From positions 1 through 37,474 of the forward strand of contig JALZVW010000155.1 of assembly GCA_023301745.1 (NCBI GenBank): DNA of 37,474 bases, given 5' to 3'. Each line of letters opens with the position of its first letter. The first letter of the stretch is position 1. The stretch is from Arenicella sp. GTDB taxonomy: Bacteria > Pseudomonadota > Gammaproteobacteria > Arenicellales > Arenicellaceae. Position numbers and translations under genes: made by a program. The notes beneath the pieces are model-generated. The model ran no database searches. It was not told the DNA's origin and was given only the letters and a program-made list of their open reading frames with translations. Below are positions 26,763 to 36,344 of the stretch, in pieces.

Positions 26763-28061
26763 ATGAAAAATTTATTCAGCGCACTAATGATATCAATCCT
26801 ACTGGGTGCGTCTTTTGCTGCTATGGCGCAAACCAGAGTGGTGGTTATTCCTTTGTTAGGTGACGATGCAGTATCAACCTGGCGCGGTGCATGGCTTATA
26901 AACACCAGCTACGGCGCAGGAGACCTTGTCGAGTTCGATGGCAGCAGTTATATCGCCATTAATTCACATACTTCGACATTAGGCAATATTCCGCCGAGCT
27001 CTGTTTGGGATTTAGTTGCTGCATCTGGGGCAAACGGAATAAACGGTGCACGAGGGTTGCCCGGAACGCCCGGAACGCCCGGAGCTACTGGCGCTACTGG
27101 CGCTACTGGCGCGCGTGGTCTTACCGGGCCAACGGGTGCAACGGGCGCAACGGGCGCAACGGGCGCAACGGGCGCAACGGGCGCAACGGGCGCAACGGGC
27201 GCATCTGGTGCAGATCTTTTTGAAAGAGTCATTGTTGTGAATGGAGATGGAACACCTGTCCAGAATCGCACGGCATTGAATACGGCAATGATTCAAGCAA
27301 ACAGCCTTGCCAGCGCGACTTCGCCAGTGCTTATTTTCCTAGAACCCGGTATTTATGCTGATGGCGGTCTATCAGCTGTTGACAATGTTTCCATTAAAGG
27401 CTCAGGTAGAAGCACCGATATTCAGGGTGGCTTTACCTTACAAAATGGGGAGATTAGTAATGTTCGTTTTAGCACTCCAGATGGTTTAGTAGAAACGCTT
27501 ACTGTTGGCGGAGTGATTGCGTTCGATAATGTCAGTATAGAAGGTAATTTTCGAATTTCGTCTCAAGTTAATAGCGAACTCACTATGAATAGGTTAAATA
27601 TAAATTCTACCGGTAGTGCGTTGTTAACTACTAACTCAGCTACTTTGATAGTTGATTCATCTACCATATCCGCATCCACTGGCAGTGCTGTCTTTGGAGC
27701 CAGCACTACAATTATTCGTAATTCGAGCTTACGTGCTGGAAACGGGGCATTGGTTGCGTCTTCAGGTGACTCCGTGATTATTCGAAATTCAGAAATCCGT
27801 AGTACCGACGCCACGGTAGCTATTACTGGTCTTGGAGCGATGTTCGACATTAGCAACAGCCTTCTCGAAAACCCAGTTACCAGCAGCCTTTTATCCGCAG
27901 CCCAGGGACTTAGCGCCACAATCACAGGTTCAAGATTTGTTGTTGGCAGCAGTCTAACGGGTACCTCGATTGTTTCCACAACCGAAGTATGTTTGGGTAA
28001 TTCTCTGATCGTTACTGGCACTACCCCTAGCACTAGCTTTCTAACTAATACATGTTTGTAA
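26763..28061 (+). CDS. Secreted collagen-like protein with beta-helix region
   Basis: The 432-residue exported protein has these parts: signal peptide (1-22, ending AMA); a ~45-residue module (about 40-86, [21 protein letters not shown] ... VWDLVA) resembling carbohydrate-binding module 5/12; 21 uninterrupted Gly-X-Y triplets (89-151), mostly Gly-Ala-Thr, which should form a collagen triple helix; and a ~280-residue Ser/Thr/Ile/Asn-rich C-terminal region with repeats such as [20 protein letters not shown] that suggest a right-handed beta-helix. It is probably an extracellular trimeric fibre or adhesin. Its position after the AraC-type hybrid sensor and the 21-bp repeats suggests that the sensor controls it. 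The triplet region is coded by 9-bp tandem repeats, so length may vary between strains without frameshift. Confidence 0.85.
   Translation: MKNLFSALMISILLGASFAAMAQTRVVVIPLLGDDAVSTWRGAWLINTSYGAGDLVEFDGSSYIAINSHTSTLGNIPPSSVWDLVAASGANGINGARGLPGTPGTPGATGATGATGARGLTGPTGATGATGATGATGATGATGATGASGADLFERVIVVNGDGTPVQNRTALNTAMIQANSLASATSPVLIFLEPGIYADGGLSAVDNVSIKGSGRSTDIQGGFTLQNGEISNVRFSTPDGLVETLTVGGVIAFDNVSIEGNFRISSQVNSELTMNRLNINSTGSALLTTNSATLIVDSSTISASTGSAVFGASTTIIRNSSLRAGNGALVASSGDSVIIRNSEIRSTDATVAITGLGAMFDISNSLLENPVTSSLLSAAQGLSATITGSRFVVGSSLTGTSIVSTTEVCLGNSLIVTGTTPSTSFLTNTCL
27063..27203 (+). repeat. 9-bp in-frame tandem repeats coding collagen triplets
   Basis: Three blocks of nine-base repeats: GGAACGCCC twice (27063-27080), GGxGCTACT three times (27081-27107), and ACGGGYGCA eight times (27132-27203, seven of them identical). 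The identity of the last block at the DNA level, not just the protein level, points to recent slippage or unequal recombination. Confidence 0.92.
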
Positions 28062-28079
28062 CTAATAAATATCAGGAAG

Positions 28080-28131
28080 GTAAAAGGGGGCCGGAAGTAG
28101 GCGTGTTTGTCATCGCCCCTTTTACTTTTTT
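28080..28131 (+). terminator. Rho-independent terminator of the collagen-like gene
   Basis: GTAAAAGGGG (28080-28089) pairs perfectly with CCCCTTTTAC (28116-28125) across a 26-base loop and is followed by six T (28126-28131), 19 bases after the stop codon. It is the clearest terminator in the window, although the loop is long. It separates this transcript from the small Cys-rich gene. Confidence 0.75.
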
Positions 28132-28222
28132 GAGAGTCTAAGAATATTGAGATTTCTTTCGATGAGAACCGATAGCCCAAAGTTCTTATCGTTTCTAACA
28201 GGGCTAAATACAGGATGTTTTT

Positions 28223-28597
28223 ATGAATCGACTTATAACAGTAAAGGTTAGTTTTCTTATTTTATTTCTAGCGATTTCTAGTGTGTTCAATACCGTGAAT
28301 GCGCAAGAGCTGAGACAATTGACTCAAGTAGAAATGAGCAGTTTGCTAGACCGAATATTTCAACAAGGTAACTTATGCCCAGAGGGGTTCACGCCCAATG
28401 GCGCATACCCTAAATCGGCGCGTTGTATTAGTTTTACGGGTTATGGTAACTGTCCATCAGTGGCCAAAGGCTGTGTGGAGCAAAGTGTGGCCCTACAGCA
28501 GCCAGCGCGGTTACTCTTTCCAAATACGCCTAAAGAGGTCCCATATTGTAATTGTCCTGCATCGTTTTCGAATTGGGGTTCTGTAAAACCAAACTAG
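28223..28597 (+). CDS. Small secreted six-cysteine protein of unknown function
   Basis: The 124-residue protein has a signal peptide (about 1-27, hydrophobic core VSFLILFLAIS, cleavage likely after VNA). The ~97-residue mature part has six cysteines (52, 68, 77, 84, 109, 111), enough for three disulfides. Short motifs include CPEGFTPNGAYPKSARC and YCNCPASFSNWG. I do not recognise the family. AGGA lies about 9 bases before the ATG, supporting the start. It follows the collagen-like gene but is separated from it by a strong terminator, so it probably has its own promoter. Its secretion and location suggest it may belong to the same extracellular programme, which is inference only. Confidence 0.65.
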   Translation: MNRLITVKVSFLILFLAISSVFNTVNAQELRQLTQVEMSSLLDRIFQQGNLCPEGFTPNGAYPKSARCISFTGYGNCPSVAKGCVEQSVALQQPARLLFPNTPKEVPYCNCPASFSNWGSVKPN

Positions 28598-28904
28598 AGT
28601 CTCGATTCGTTATAATAGGAGTCAGGAGGGGAGATTATCTAGTCACTGAATTCTTAGGAAACGAACCTTTGGACCATGATATACAACGTCACATTAAATG
28701 AACTTGGTGAGCATAGTATTCACCTATGCTTGCCATCTATGTTGGTAGAAAGAAGGCTATATAAAAATAGCTTGGCCACTTCACTTTGGGGTTCACAAAG
28801 GTCATCGACCAGATTAAGGAACGTTAGGTCTAAATACGTCTATACAAGTATTCCAGTATAGAATGGTAGTGAAAGTGGTTGTTATGTTTGGGTCTTATTT
28901 ATGA
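28598..28904. other. 307-bp convergent intergenic region
   Basis: It lies between the 3' ends of the Cys-rich gene and the TerB-like gene. A 61-codon open frame at 28676-28861 has no ribosome binding site and an implausible composition. I see no terminator or RNA gene here. Confidence 0.4.
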
Positions 28905-29366
28905 TCAGAAATCCTCAATCCCCATTTGCAGCTTAGCATTCTCTTGAGTTTGAAAAATTTGCATCTCGTTTAGGCACAATAGGCCGGCGAGCTTACGAAC
29001 TAAGGTATTTTCATCTTGATCAATTGTCTGGTCTGCGAGCGCGACCAGCCATAGGTTTTCAAGCAGCTTCATGCGTTTGGCATTGCCCCAAGTTTCGCAA
29101 ATAGTGCGGGTGATTTTCTTTAACGCGTCTTCATCGGGGCGAGATTTTGAAATTTGGGCAAATAGGGCGTTTAGGTCTTCTTGGCGAAGGTTGAATTGAC
29201 GCCGTAGAACCTCCGTCATGGTGATGAGTTCAATTCGATCTACTCGGCCGTCGGCCTTAACCACTTCAAGCATTAAACGAGCGGTTGCTAATCTAACGTC
29301 TGATTCGAGAGGCTCGCTGTTGCTCACCTGCCTTGACTTGAATAGCTTTTTTACTGGTTGAAACAT
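28905..29366 (-). CDS. TerB-like (tellurite-resistance-domain) protein
   Basis: Cytosolic all-helical protein of 153 residues with a TerB fold. The paired acidic, metal-binding-like motifs are visible: VVKADGRVDRIEL in the first half and ALADQTIDQDENTLVRKLAGLL in the second. Proteins of this type are common single-gene TerB relatives and usually have no proven tellurite role. The N terminus is basic (KKLFKSRQ). It lies 221 bases downstream of the aminotransferase gene on the same strand. A 7-bp inverted repeat (TGTCTTA / TAAGACA at 29424-29447) lies in between, upstream of the start. Confidence 0.75.
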   Translation of the reverse strand: MFQPVKKLFKSRQVSNSEPLESDVRLATARLMLEVVKADGRVDRIELITMTEVLRRQFNLRQEDLNALFAQISKSRPDEDALKKITRTICETWGNAKRMKLLENLWLVALADQTIDQDENTLVRKLAGLLCLNEMQIFQTQENAKLQMGIEDF

Positions 29367-29587
29367 GAGGCACCCGTGTTTTAAATTCTTTTTATTCGAT
29401 ATTGTCAGGACACTATATCGGCTTGTCTTAAAGCAAGATATAAGACATTTGGACTATAACTAGGGTGCATTTTGTCGACTGGCTGCTTGTATCGGCCATT
29501 TGTTTGCTATCTTTTTACTAGGCTTAGCCAGCTATTGACCGACTAAACCCATAACTTAACCCAGAGAAGCTAGGGGTAACGTTTGAT

Positions 29588-30715
29588 TTATAGTGCTTTT
29601 TCTAGCGTGTTTTCAAACGTCGTGACGGCGGCGTTTACGTCATAAAGTTTGTCTAAGCCAAACAGGCCAAGGCGAAAGGTTTGGAAGTCGGCGGGTTCAT
29701 CGCATTGAAGTGGAACGCCTGCTGCGATCTGCATGCCATGAGCTGAGAAGGCGCTGCCGTTTTGAAAAGTGGCATCTTTGGTATAGCTGACCACAACTCC
29801 GGGGGCTTCGAAGCCTTCAGCGGCAACGCTTGGTATTCCTTTTTCGCGTAATATTGCGCGAATTTTTTGGCCTAGCTCGATCTGCGCGGCATGAACTTTA
29901 GCAAAGCCGTATTGCTTTGTTTCTTGCATGACATGGTTGAATCGAACCAGTGAGTCTGTCGGCATGGTCGCGTGATAGGCGTGGCCGCCATTTTCATAGG
30001 CGATCATAATCTCTGACCATTTTTTCAAATCACATGCAAAGCTATTACTCTGGGTAGTTTGCATACGCTCAACGGCCGCGTTGTTCATCATTACTAAGCC
30101 GCAACATGGTGAGCCACTCCAGCCTTTTTGCGGAGCGCTAATGAGTACATCAACGCCGACCTCTTTCATATCGACCCAAACCGCGCCGGAGGCAATGCAA
30201 TCTAGTACCAAAAGCCCGCCGACCGAATGAATCGCATCGGCAACTTCTTTTAAATAGTCGGTTGGTAAAATAATACCGGCCGATGTTTCAACATGAGGCG
30301 CGAATACCACCGCCGGTTTCTCTTTTTTTATGGCTGAAACGACTTCGTCGATCGGTGCGGGCGCAAAGGGCGCTTGGCTGTCCAGATGTGTTTGTCGCGC
30401 TTTCATTACCGTGCAGCTTAAGGGTAGCTCCGCCATGTCTAGTATTTGTGTCCAGCGATAGCTAAACCAACCATTGCGAATAACCAGGCAGTGCTGGTTA
30501 TTGGCGAATTGGCGAGCTACGGCCTCCATGCCGAAGGTGCCGCTACCGGGAATAACCGCGACCGCATCGGCGTTGTATACCTCTTTAAGGGTAGCCGAAA
30601 TATTGTTCATCACGGACTGAAACGAGACAGACATGTGGTTCAAGGAACGGTCGGTATAGACTACTGAGTACTCGAGTAAGCCGCTTGGGTCTACTGTGCT
30701 GAGAGGGGTTGTCAT
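29588..30715 (-). CDS. Class V aminotransferase (alanine-glyoxylate / serine-pyruvate type)
   Basis: PLP-dependent fold-type I aminotransferase of 375 residues, usual for the family. The PLP lysine is K198 in the motif SAPQKGWSGSPCCG. Upstream come the GSGTFGMEAV phosphate-loop region and VLDCIASGAVWVDM, with the aspartate that pairs with the pyridine nitrogen. The best guesses for the reaction are transfer from alanine or serine to glyoxylate or pyruvate; related enzymes use 2-aminoethylphosphonate, and no phosphonate genes are near. A strong GGAG ribosome binding site lies 7 bases before the ATG. It appears to be a single gene. Confidence 0.88.
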   Translation of the reverse strand: MTTPLSTVDPSGLLEYSVVYTDRSLNHMSVSFQSVMNNISATLKEVYNADAVAVIPGSGTFGMEAVARQFANNQHCLVIRNGWFSYRWTQILDMAELPLSCTVMKARQTHLDSQAPFAPAPIDEVVSAIKKEKPAVVFAPHVETSAGIILPTDYLKEVADAIHSVGGLLVLDCIASGAVWVDMKEVGVDVLISAPQKGWSGSPCCGLVMMNNAAVERMQTTQSNSFACDLKKWSEIMIAYENGGHAYHATMPTDSLVRFNHVMQETKQYGFAKVHAAQIELGQKIRAILREKGIPSVAAEGFEAPGVVVSYTKDATFQNGSAFSAHGMQIAAGVPLQCDEPADFQTFRLGLFGLDKLYDVNAAVTTFENTLEKAL

Positions 30716-30933
30716 TGGGGTCTCCGGGTGCGTTTGCCGATAGAGCGATCAAAAAATCATTCAACTTAGGCTAATCTTGTATCAAATGTGGCTGGGGTAC
30801 CGCAATAGCGCTTGAGAAATACTCGGTATGCGATAGGCGTTAGCCATTAGCCTATTTCGAAGCAGCGAGTTGCTTGATTTAACGTTAATGCTTGGGGGTA
30901 GGGCTGAAAGCCGATGATTGCGAAAAGGGGCCA

Positions 30934-31461
30934 CTATTTCATTTTATCTAACAAGACGTAAACCGCACCGGTGCCGCCGTCATTTGCTGGCGTTGAGACC
31001 ACCGCAATCACATGTTGATTTTTACTAAGCCAGCCAATAAGCATGTTTTTTAGTACCGGCTTACGACCCGCCGAGTTACGACCTTTACCGTGCACGATGC
31101 GAATGGCGCGCACATTGTCTCTGGCGCATTCATTAACAAAACCGTGGGTTTCTTGTTTCGCGTCTCCGGCGACTAGGCCGTGTAGATCCAATTCATCTTG
31201 GATTGCGTAGTCGCCACGGCGTAATTTTTTAAGTAAACGGCTGGAGAAACCAGAGCGCAAAAACTTGAGTTCGTCACCGCTTTCAAAGCTGGCACTTTCG
31301 TCAGACTCTTCGAGCAATTCATCCAGCACTCTTTGATCGTCTAACAAACGCTGTCTGGGCGTGGTGTCGGCCGGTTTACGGTAGGGCGCGATTTTATCTT
31401 GCTTAAGTGGTTTAACACCAAGCCCTATTAATCGCGCCATGCTGTCATCGTCTGAACCCAA
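30934..31461 (-). CDS. smrA: Smr domain endonuclease-like protein
   Basis: The 175-residue protein has a C-terminal Smr domain: LDLHGL with the DxH motif, then IRIVHGKGRNS with the HGKG signature. Small Smr proteins such as E. coli SmrA/SmrB are RNA or DNA endonucleases, and SmrB cuts mRNA at collided ribosomes. The N-terminal SDDDSM...VKPLKQDK pattern fits SmrA-like proteins. Because that region is conserved, I keep the TTG start at 31459-31461 (no earlier start is possible because a stop lies just upstream) rather than the ATG at 31438-31440. The gene starts 32 bases after trxB and is probably cotranscribed with it. Confidence 0.82.
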   Translation of the reverse strand: MGSDDDSMARLIGLGVKPLKQDKIAPYRKPADTTPRQRLLDDQRVLDELLEESDESASFESGDELKFLRSGFSSRLLKKLRRGDYAIQDELDLHGLVAGDAKQETHGFVNECARDNVRAIRIVHGKGRNSAGRKPVLKNMLIGWLSKNQHVIAVVSTPANDGGTGAVYVLLDKMK

Positions 31462-31493
31462 ACTTCAACTCTATTCTTACTCGGCTTAGCTAA

Positions 31494-32802
<1,309 letters not shown>

Positions 32803-35136
32803 ATGCCACAGGCAAAGCGCAAGCAAATCAAAGAAACTGAACAAGGTGGGGCCGGCATTATGTCGCCGCGAGTCCGTGAGCTTGGCTCTGAAATTGTGGT
32901 GGTGTTTAGCGCATTTTTGTCGTTATACGCCTTGTTATCACTATTAACCTACAGCGCGAACGACCCGGGTTGGTCACACAGTGGTGGCGACGCCACTAAA
33001 GTAAGCAATTTAGGTGGCCAATTTGGCGCTAACTTCTCGGACATGTTGCTGCACGGCTTTGGCTATATGTCGTTCTTGGTACCGATTATGATTTTGCTAC
33101 TCGGTGTTAACTTCTTTCGAAACCGCCATGACACCTCCGAACCGTCGTATTTCAATAGACTATTGATCGCGGCCGGGTTTCTAATCACGGTGATGGGCGG
33201 CTGCGGTATCGAAAACCTGCATTTTAATCACTGGGCTGAATCAAAGCATTTCATTGCTGGCGGTTACCTCGGTGGTTGGCTTAATAGTGGTTTAGTTGAA
33301 CTATTTGGTCAGATTGGCACAACCATGCTGATGGTGGTGTTATTCCTGACCGGCATCACAATTTTCTCCAACGTGTCGTGGTTCACTTTGATGGACTCAA
33401 TTGGCGAACGTATCTTTAGCGTAATTGATAATTTCAACGACCGCCGTGAGCAAAAAGAAGATCGTGAAATTGGTGCAAAGGCGCGTATCGTTCGCCAAGA
33501 AGTTGTGACTGAACTCAAAGAGAAGGTCAAGATTGCACCAACAATCATGCCTAAGCTAGCCCCTGTTGAAAGTAAAAAAGAAGACAGTGGGCGCATGGAA
33601 CGCGAGAAGCAAACCAATATGTTCGACACCATGCACAGCTCTAATAGCGCGCTGCCGGCCTTGTCTCTGCTTGACCCGCCCGATGTTCAACAGGTTGGCT
33701 ATTCCGATGATGAACTCAATGCGTTAAGTGTTCTCTTGGTTAAAAAACTGGCCGACTTCAATGTGTCTATCGAAGTTGTCAGTGTGCATCAAGGCCCAGT
33801 GATCACTCGTTTTGAAATCGATCCGGCGCCTGGTATTAAAGCGGCTACGATTACCGGGCTCGCTAAGGATTTGGCCCGTGCGCTCTCAATTGTTAGCGTT
33901 CGTGTGGTTGAAAATATTCCAGGTAAAGCCTATATCGGTATCGAAATACCCAATGAGTCGCGCGAGATCGTTCGCTTGGTCGAAGGTTTGTCGTCGAGCC
34001 AATTTGAAAATATGAGCTCACCGCTGGCATTAGTGCTTGGTAAAGATATCAGTGGTAAAACAGTCATTGCTGATTTAGCCAAGATGCCTCATGTATTAAT
34101 TGCCGGTACAACAGGCTCTGGTAAGTCGGTTTGCATTAACGCGCTAATTTTGAGTTTGATTTATAAGGCAACGGCTCAAGAAGTGCGCATGATCATGATT
34201 GATCCGAAGATGCTTGAGCTTTCGGTGTACGAGGGCATTCCGCATCTATTATGCCCGGTTGTGACTGACATGAGTGAGGCCGCCAACGCACTGCGTTGGA
34301 GCATCGTTGAGATGGAGCGTCGCTATAAATTGATGTCAGAATTAGGCGTGCGAAACCTCGCAGGCTATAACCGTAAAGTCAAAATTGCCGAAGAAGCCGG
34401 TGAGGCCATTCTGGACCCTTTTGTGAGAGAAGGCGAGGTAGCTGAACCATTACAGGAATTGCCTTGTTTGGTGGTAATTATCGATGAACTCGCTGACCTC
34501 ATGATGACCGTTGGCAAGAAAGTCGAAGAATTAATCACTCGTTTAGCACAGAAAGGCCGAGCATCTGGCGTGCATTTGGTGTTAGCCACTCAGCGGCCGT
34601 CGGTTGACGTGATTACCGGTCTACTAAAGGCCAATATCCCGACCCGTATTGCTTTTCAAGTGTCATCAAAAATTGATTCAAGGACCATCATTGATCAAAT
34701 GGGCGCTGAAATGCTTCTAGGTCATGGCGATATGTTGTTCTTGCCGCCGGGTACCAGCTTGCCTGAGCGCGTGCATGGTAGTTTTGTTTCAGATAAAGAG
34801 GTTCACGAAGTTGTTCAATCGCTGATCGGCGACACTAAGCCTGAGTACGATGAGTCTATTCTTAGTGCTCCGAAAGAAATCAATAATGCCTTGCCGAGCG
34901 CTTTTCGAGACGATGCGGTGAATGACGACCCTGAAAATGACCCTCTTTATGATCAAGCCGTGGAGTTTGTTACCCGAACTCGTAAAGCCTCAATCTCGTC
35001 TGTTCAGCGTCAATTAAGAGTTGGGTATAACCGAGCGGCTCGTATGATCGAAACGATGGAAATGACGGGTGTTATTACGGCGGCTGAAGACAATGGTCGA
35101 CGCGAGGTGCTTGCGCCACCACCACCCGAGTATTAG
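32803..35136 (+). CDS. ftsK: DNA translocase FtsK
   Basis: Septum-anchored motor that pumps chromosomal DNA at division and activates XerCD recombination at dif. The 777-residue protein has an N-terminal four-helix membrane domain (about 27-205), a short linker (about 205-290), and the RecA-like motor with Walker A GTTGSGKS (435-442) and Walker B VVIIDELADLMM. LATQRPSVDVITGLLKANIP follows, and the C-terminal gamma winged-helix domain (QRQLRVGYNRAARMIETME) reads KOPS sites. It is much shorter than the 1329-residue E. coli protein because the linker is short, as in Pseudomonas-type FtsK. An alternative start at the ATG of residue 20 has a good GGTGGGG upstream. Confidence 0.98.
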   Translation: MPQAKRKQIKETEQGGAGIMSPRVRELGSEIVVVFSAFLSLYALLSLLTYSANDPGWSHSGGDATKVSNLGGQFGANFSDMLLHGFGYMSFLVPIMILLLGVNFFRNRHDTSEPSYFNRLLIAAGFLITVMGGCGIENLHFNHWAESKHFIAGGYLGGWLNSGLVELFGQIGTTMLMVVLFLTGITIFSNVSWFTLMDSIGERIFSVIDNFNDRREQKEDREIGAKARIVRQEVVTELKEKVKIAPTIMPKLAPVESKKEDSGRMEREKQTNMFDTMHSSNSALPALSLLDPPDVQQVGYSDDELNALSVLLVKKLADFNVSIEVVSVHQGPVITRFEIDPAPGIKAATITGLAKDLARALSIVSVRVVENIPGKAYIGIEIPNESREIVRLVEGLSSSQFENMSSPLALVLGKDISGKTVIADLAKMPHVLIAGTTGSGKSVCINALILSLIYKATAQEVRMIMIDPKMLELSVYEGIPHLLCPVVTDMSEAANALRWSIVEMERRYKLMSELGVRNLAGYNRKVKIAEEAGEAILDPFVREGEVAEPLQELPCLVVIIDELADLMMTVGKKVEELITRLAQKGRASGVHLVLATQRPSVDVITGLLKANIPTRIAFQVSSKIDSRTIIDQMGAEMLLGHGDMLFLPPGTSLPERVHGSFVSDKEVHEVVQSLIGDTKPEYDESILSAPKEINNALPSAFRDDAVNDDPENDPLYDQAVEFVTRTRKASISSVQRQLRVGYNRAARMIETMEMTGVITAAEDNGRREVLAPPPPEY

Positions 35137-35167
35137 ACCAAAATCTAGATATATATAGGCAAATACT

Positions 35168-35884
35168 ATGATCTCAAAAAATACTAGGACCTCAAAAAAT
35201 ACTAGGATCTCAAAAAATACTAGGATCTCAAAAAATACGATGCAGCCCAAAAAAGCGATAGTGCTAGTGGTGTTAGGTCTATTTATCGGGCTTTCAAGCT
35301 CAATAGCCTCGGCTTCTGAAGCGATGCTTAAGCGCTTTTTTATAGAGGTGAACACCTTGCAGGCCGACTTCAACCAGCGAATTGTAGACGAGAGTGGTAT
35401 GACTCTTGAAATCAAAAAAGGGGTTTTTTCATTGTCTAGACCAGGCAAATTTCGCTGGAATTACGCAAATGACGATGAAGATTTTCCGCTAGGGCTGCAA
35501 ATTATCTCTGATGGCCGTTTGATTACCTTCTTCGAGCCCGATTTAGATACCGCCAATCAACGTAGTATGCAGAATGCGCTCGAACAAGTACCTACGCTGT
35601 TGCTGGTTGAATCTGGTGAACGCTTAGAAACGCACTTTAATATTGTTGACTTTGGCCTGACCGATGGTTTGAGCTGGGTTGCGCTAAAGCCAAAAGACGA
35701 AAATGCTGGCTATCAAGAGCTGATGATAGGTTTTGCCAAAGAAGTCTTAAGCGCCATTGTCTTGACCGATGGGCTCGGTAATGAAACCAGTTTAACCTTG
35801 TCCAACGTGGTGACTAATACTGAGCTTGAGACGGCCCTTTTTGAATTCACGCCAGCTGATGGCGTTGATGTCATACGCCAGTAA
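35168..35884 (+). CDS. lolA: Outer-membrane lipoprotein carrier protein LolA
   Basis: Periplasmic chaperone that carries lipoproteins from LolCDE to LolB. The mature part shows the family pattern: LQADFNQRIVDESGMTLEIKKG, then FSLSRPGKFRWNY, then ITFFEPDLDTANQR. The start is unclear. ATG 35168 has an AGG at good spacing and gives 238 residues, with a 24-residue N terminus made of four ISKNTR-like repeats before the signal peptide. ATG 35240 gives a normal 214-residue precursor with a standard signal peptide (MQPKKAIVLVVLGLFIG) but has no well-placed ribosome binding site. It is 31 bases after ftsK and 4 bases before crcB, so it is probably cotranscribed with both. Confidence 0.92.
   Translation: MISKNTRTSKNTRISKNTRISKNTMQPKKAIVLVVLGLFIGLSSSIASASEAMLKRFFIEVNTLQADFNQRIVDESGMTLEIKKGVFSLSRPGKFRWNYANDDEDFPLGLQIISDGRLITFFEPDLDTANQRSMQNALEQVPTLLLVESGERLETHFNIVDFGLTDGLSWVALKPKDENAGYQELMIGFAKEVLSAIVLTDGLGNETSLTLSNVVTNTELETALFEFTPADGVDVIRQ
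35171..35242 (+). repeat. Four 18-bp tandem repeats at the lolA start
   Basis: Unit ATCTCAAAAAATACTAGG occurs four times: copies 1 and 3 identical, copy 2 with one change, copy 4 ending ACGATG instead of ACTAGG. A partial fifth copy precedes them and contributes the ATG at 35168. The unit length keeps the reading frame. Confidence 0.92.
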
Positions 35885-35888
35885 ACTG

Positions 35889-36260
35889 ATGTTTTATATC
35901 GCCATAGTGTTAGCCGGAGGTAGCGGCGCTCTGCTGCGTTACTTGCTAGGGCGGGCGGCTGTTAATTTGGGCTGGGCTGCGCTACCATTCGGAACTCTCA
36001 TCGCTAATTTACTGGGCTGCTTTCTCATCGGTTATTTATCATGGATGCTGGTGCATCGCTGGCAGCTGACTAATGAGGTTCAAGTCGTTGTACTAACCGG
36101 CTTTTTAGGTGGCTTTACGACGTTTTCGGCGTTCTCCCTTGAGACGATATCGATGATTCAACAAGGCGCATCGTTAAAGGCATTTGCCTATGTTGGAATC
36201 AGTGTTACGCTTTGTCTTTTTATGTGCTTTGCAGGTTTGTTTCTAGCCAAACAACTCTAA
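35889..36260 (+). CDS. crcB: Fluoride channel/exporter CrcB (FluC)
   Basis: Small four-helix inner-membrane protein that lets fluoride leave the cell, working as a dual-topology dimer. The chosen ATG 35889, 4 bases after the lolA stop, gives 123 residues, the family's usual length. A longer frame reading back to 35826 would overlap lolA and add an unlikely N terminus. Signatures: GGSGALLRYLLG, FGTLIANLLGCFLIG with the conserved asparagine, and TGFLGGFTTFSAFSLE with the phenylalanine-box residues. There is no fluoride riboswitch directly upstream because the gene follows lolA so closely. Confidence 0.95.
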   Translation: MFYIAIVLAGGSGALLRYLLGRAAVNLGWAALPFGTLIANLLGCFLIGYLSWMLVHRWQLTNEVQVVVLTGFLGGFTTFSAFSLETISMIQQGASLKAFAYVGISVTLCLFMCFAGLFLAKQL

Positions 36261-36344
36261 TTGATTACTTCGCCGGATTGATCGCTTCGGTCACCCAAGT
36301 GTCACCAACAATATTACAGATCCAGATTTAACGCTTAAATAACT

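Noticed and set aside
27063-27203. CRISPR-like array
   Set aside because: Units are directly abutting 9-mers with no spacers and lie inside a coding sequence.
26948-27296. Pro/Val/Ala- and Cys/Ala/Arg-repeat proteins on the minus strand, and Arg/Asn repeats on the plus strand
   Set aside because: They are shadow translations of the 9-bp repeats in the collagen region.
27563-28180. 205-codon minus-strand open frame
   Set aside because: It is antisense to the collagen-like gene, crosses its terminator, and reflects the biased Ser/Thr/Ile codons of that gene. It has no recognisable domain or ribosome binding site.
28676-28861. 61-codon small protein
   Set aside because: It has no ribosome binding site, a composition unlike real proteins, and no signal or domain.
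28905-29366. Tellurite resistance operon
   Set aside because: Only a single TerB-like gene is present, with no terA, terC, terD or terE neighbours.
35171-35242. CRISPR or attachment-site array
   Set aside because: It is a plain head-to-tail 18-bp repeat without spacers and without an integrase gene nearby.
35826-35888. Upstream start for crcB
   Set aside because: It would overlap lolA by about 60 bases and add a polar N terminus not found in FluC proteins. ATG 35889 fits the family length.
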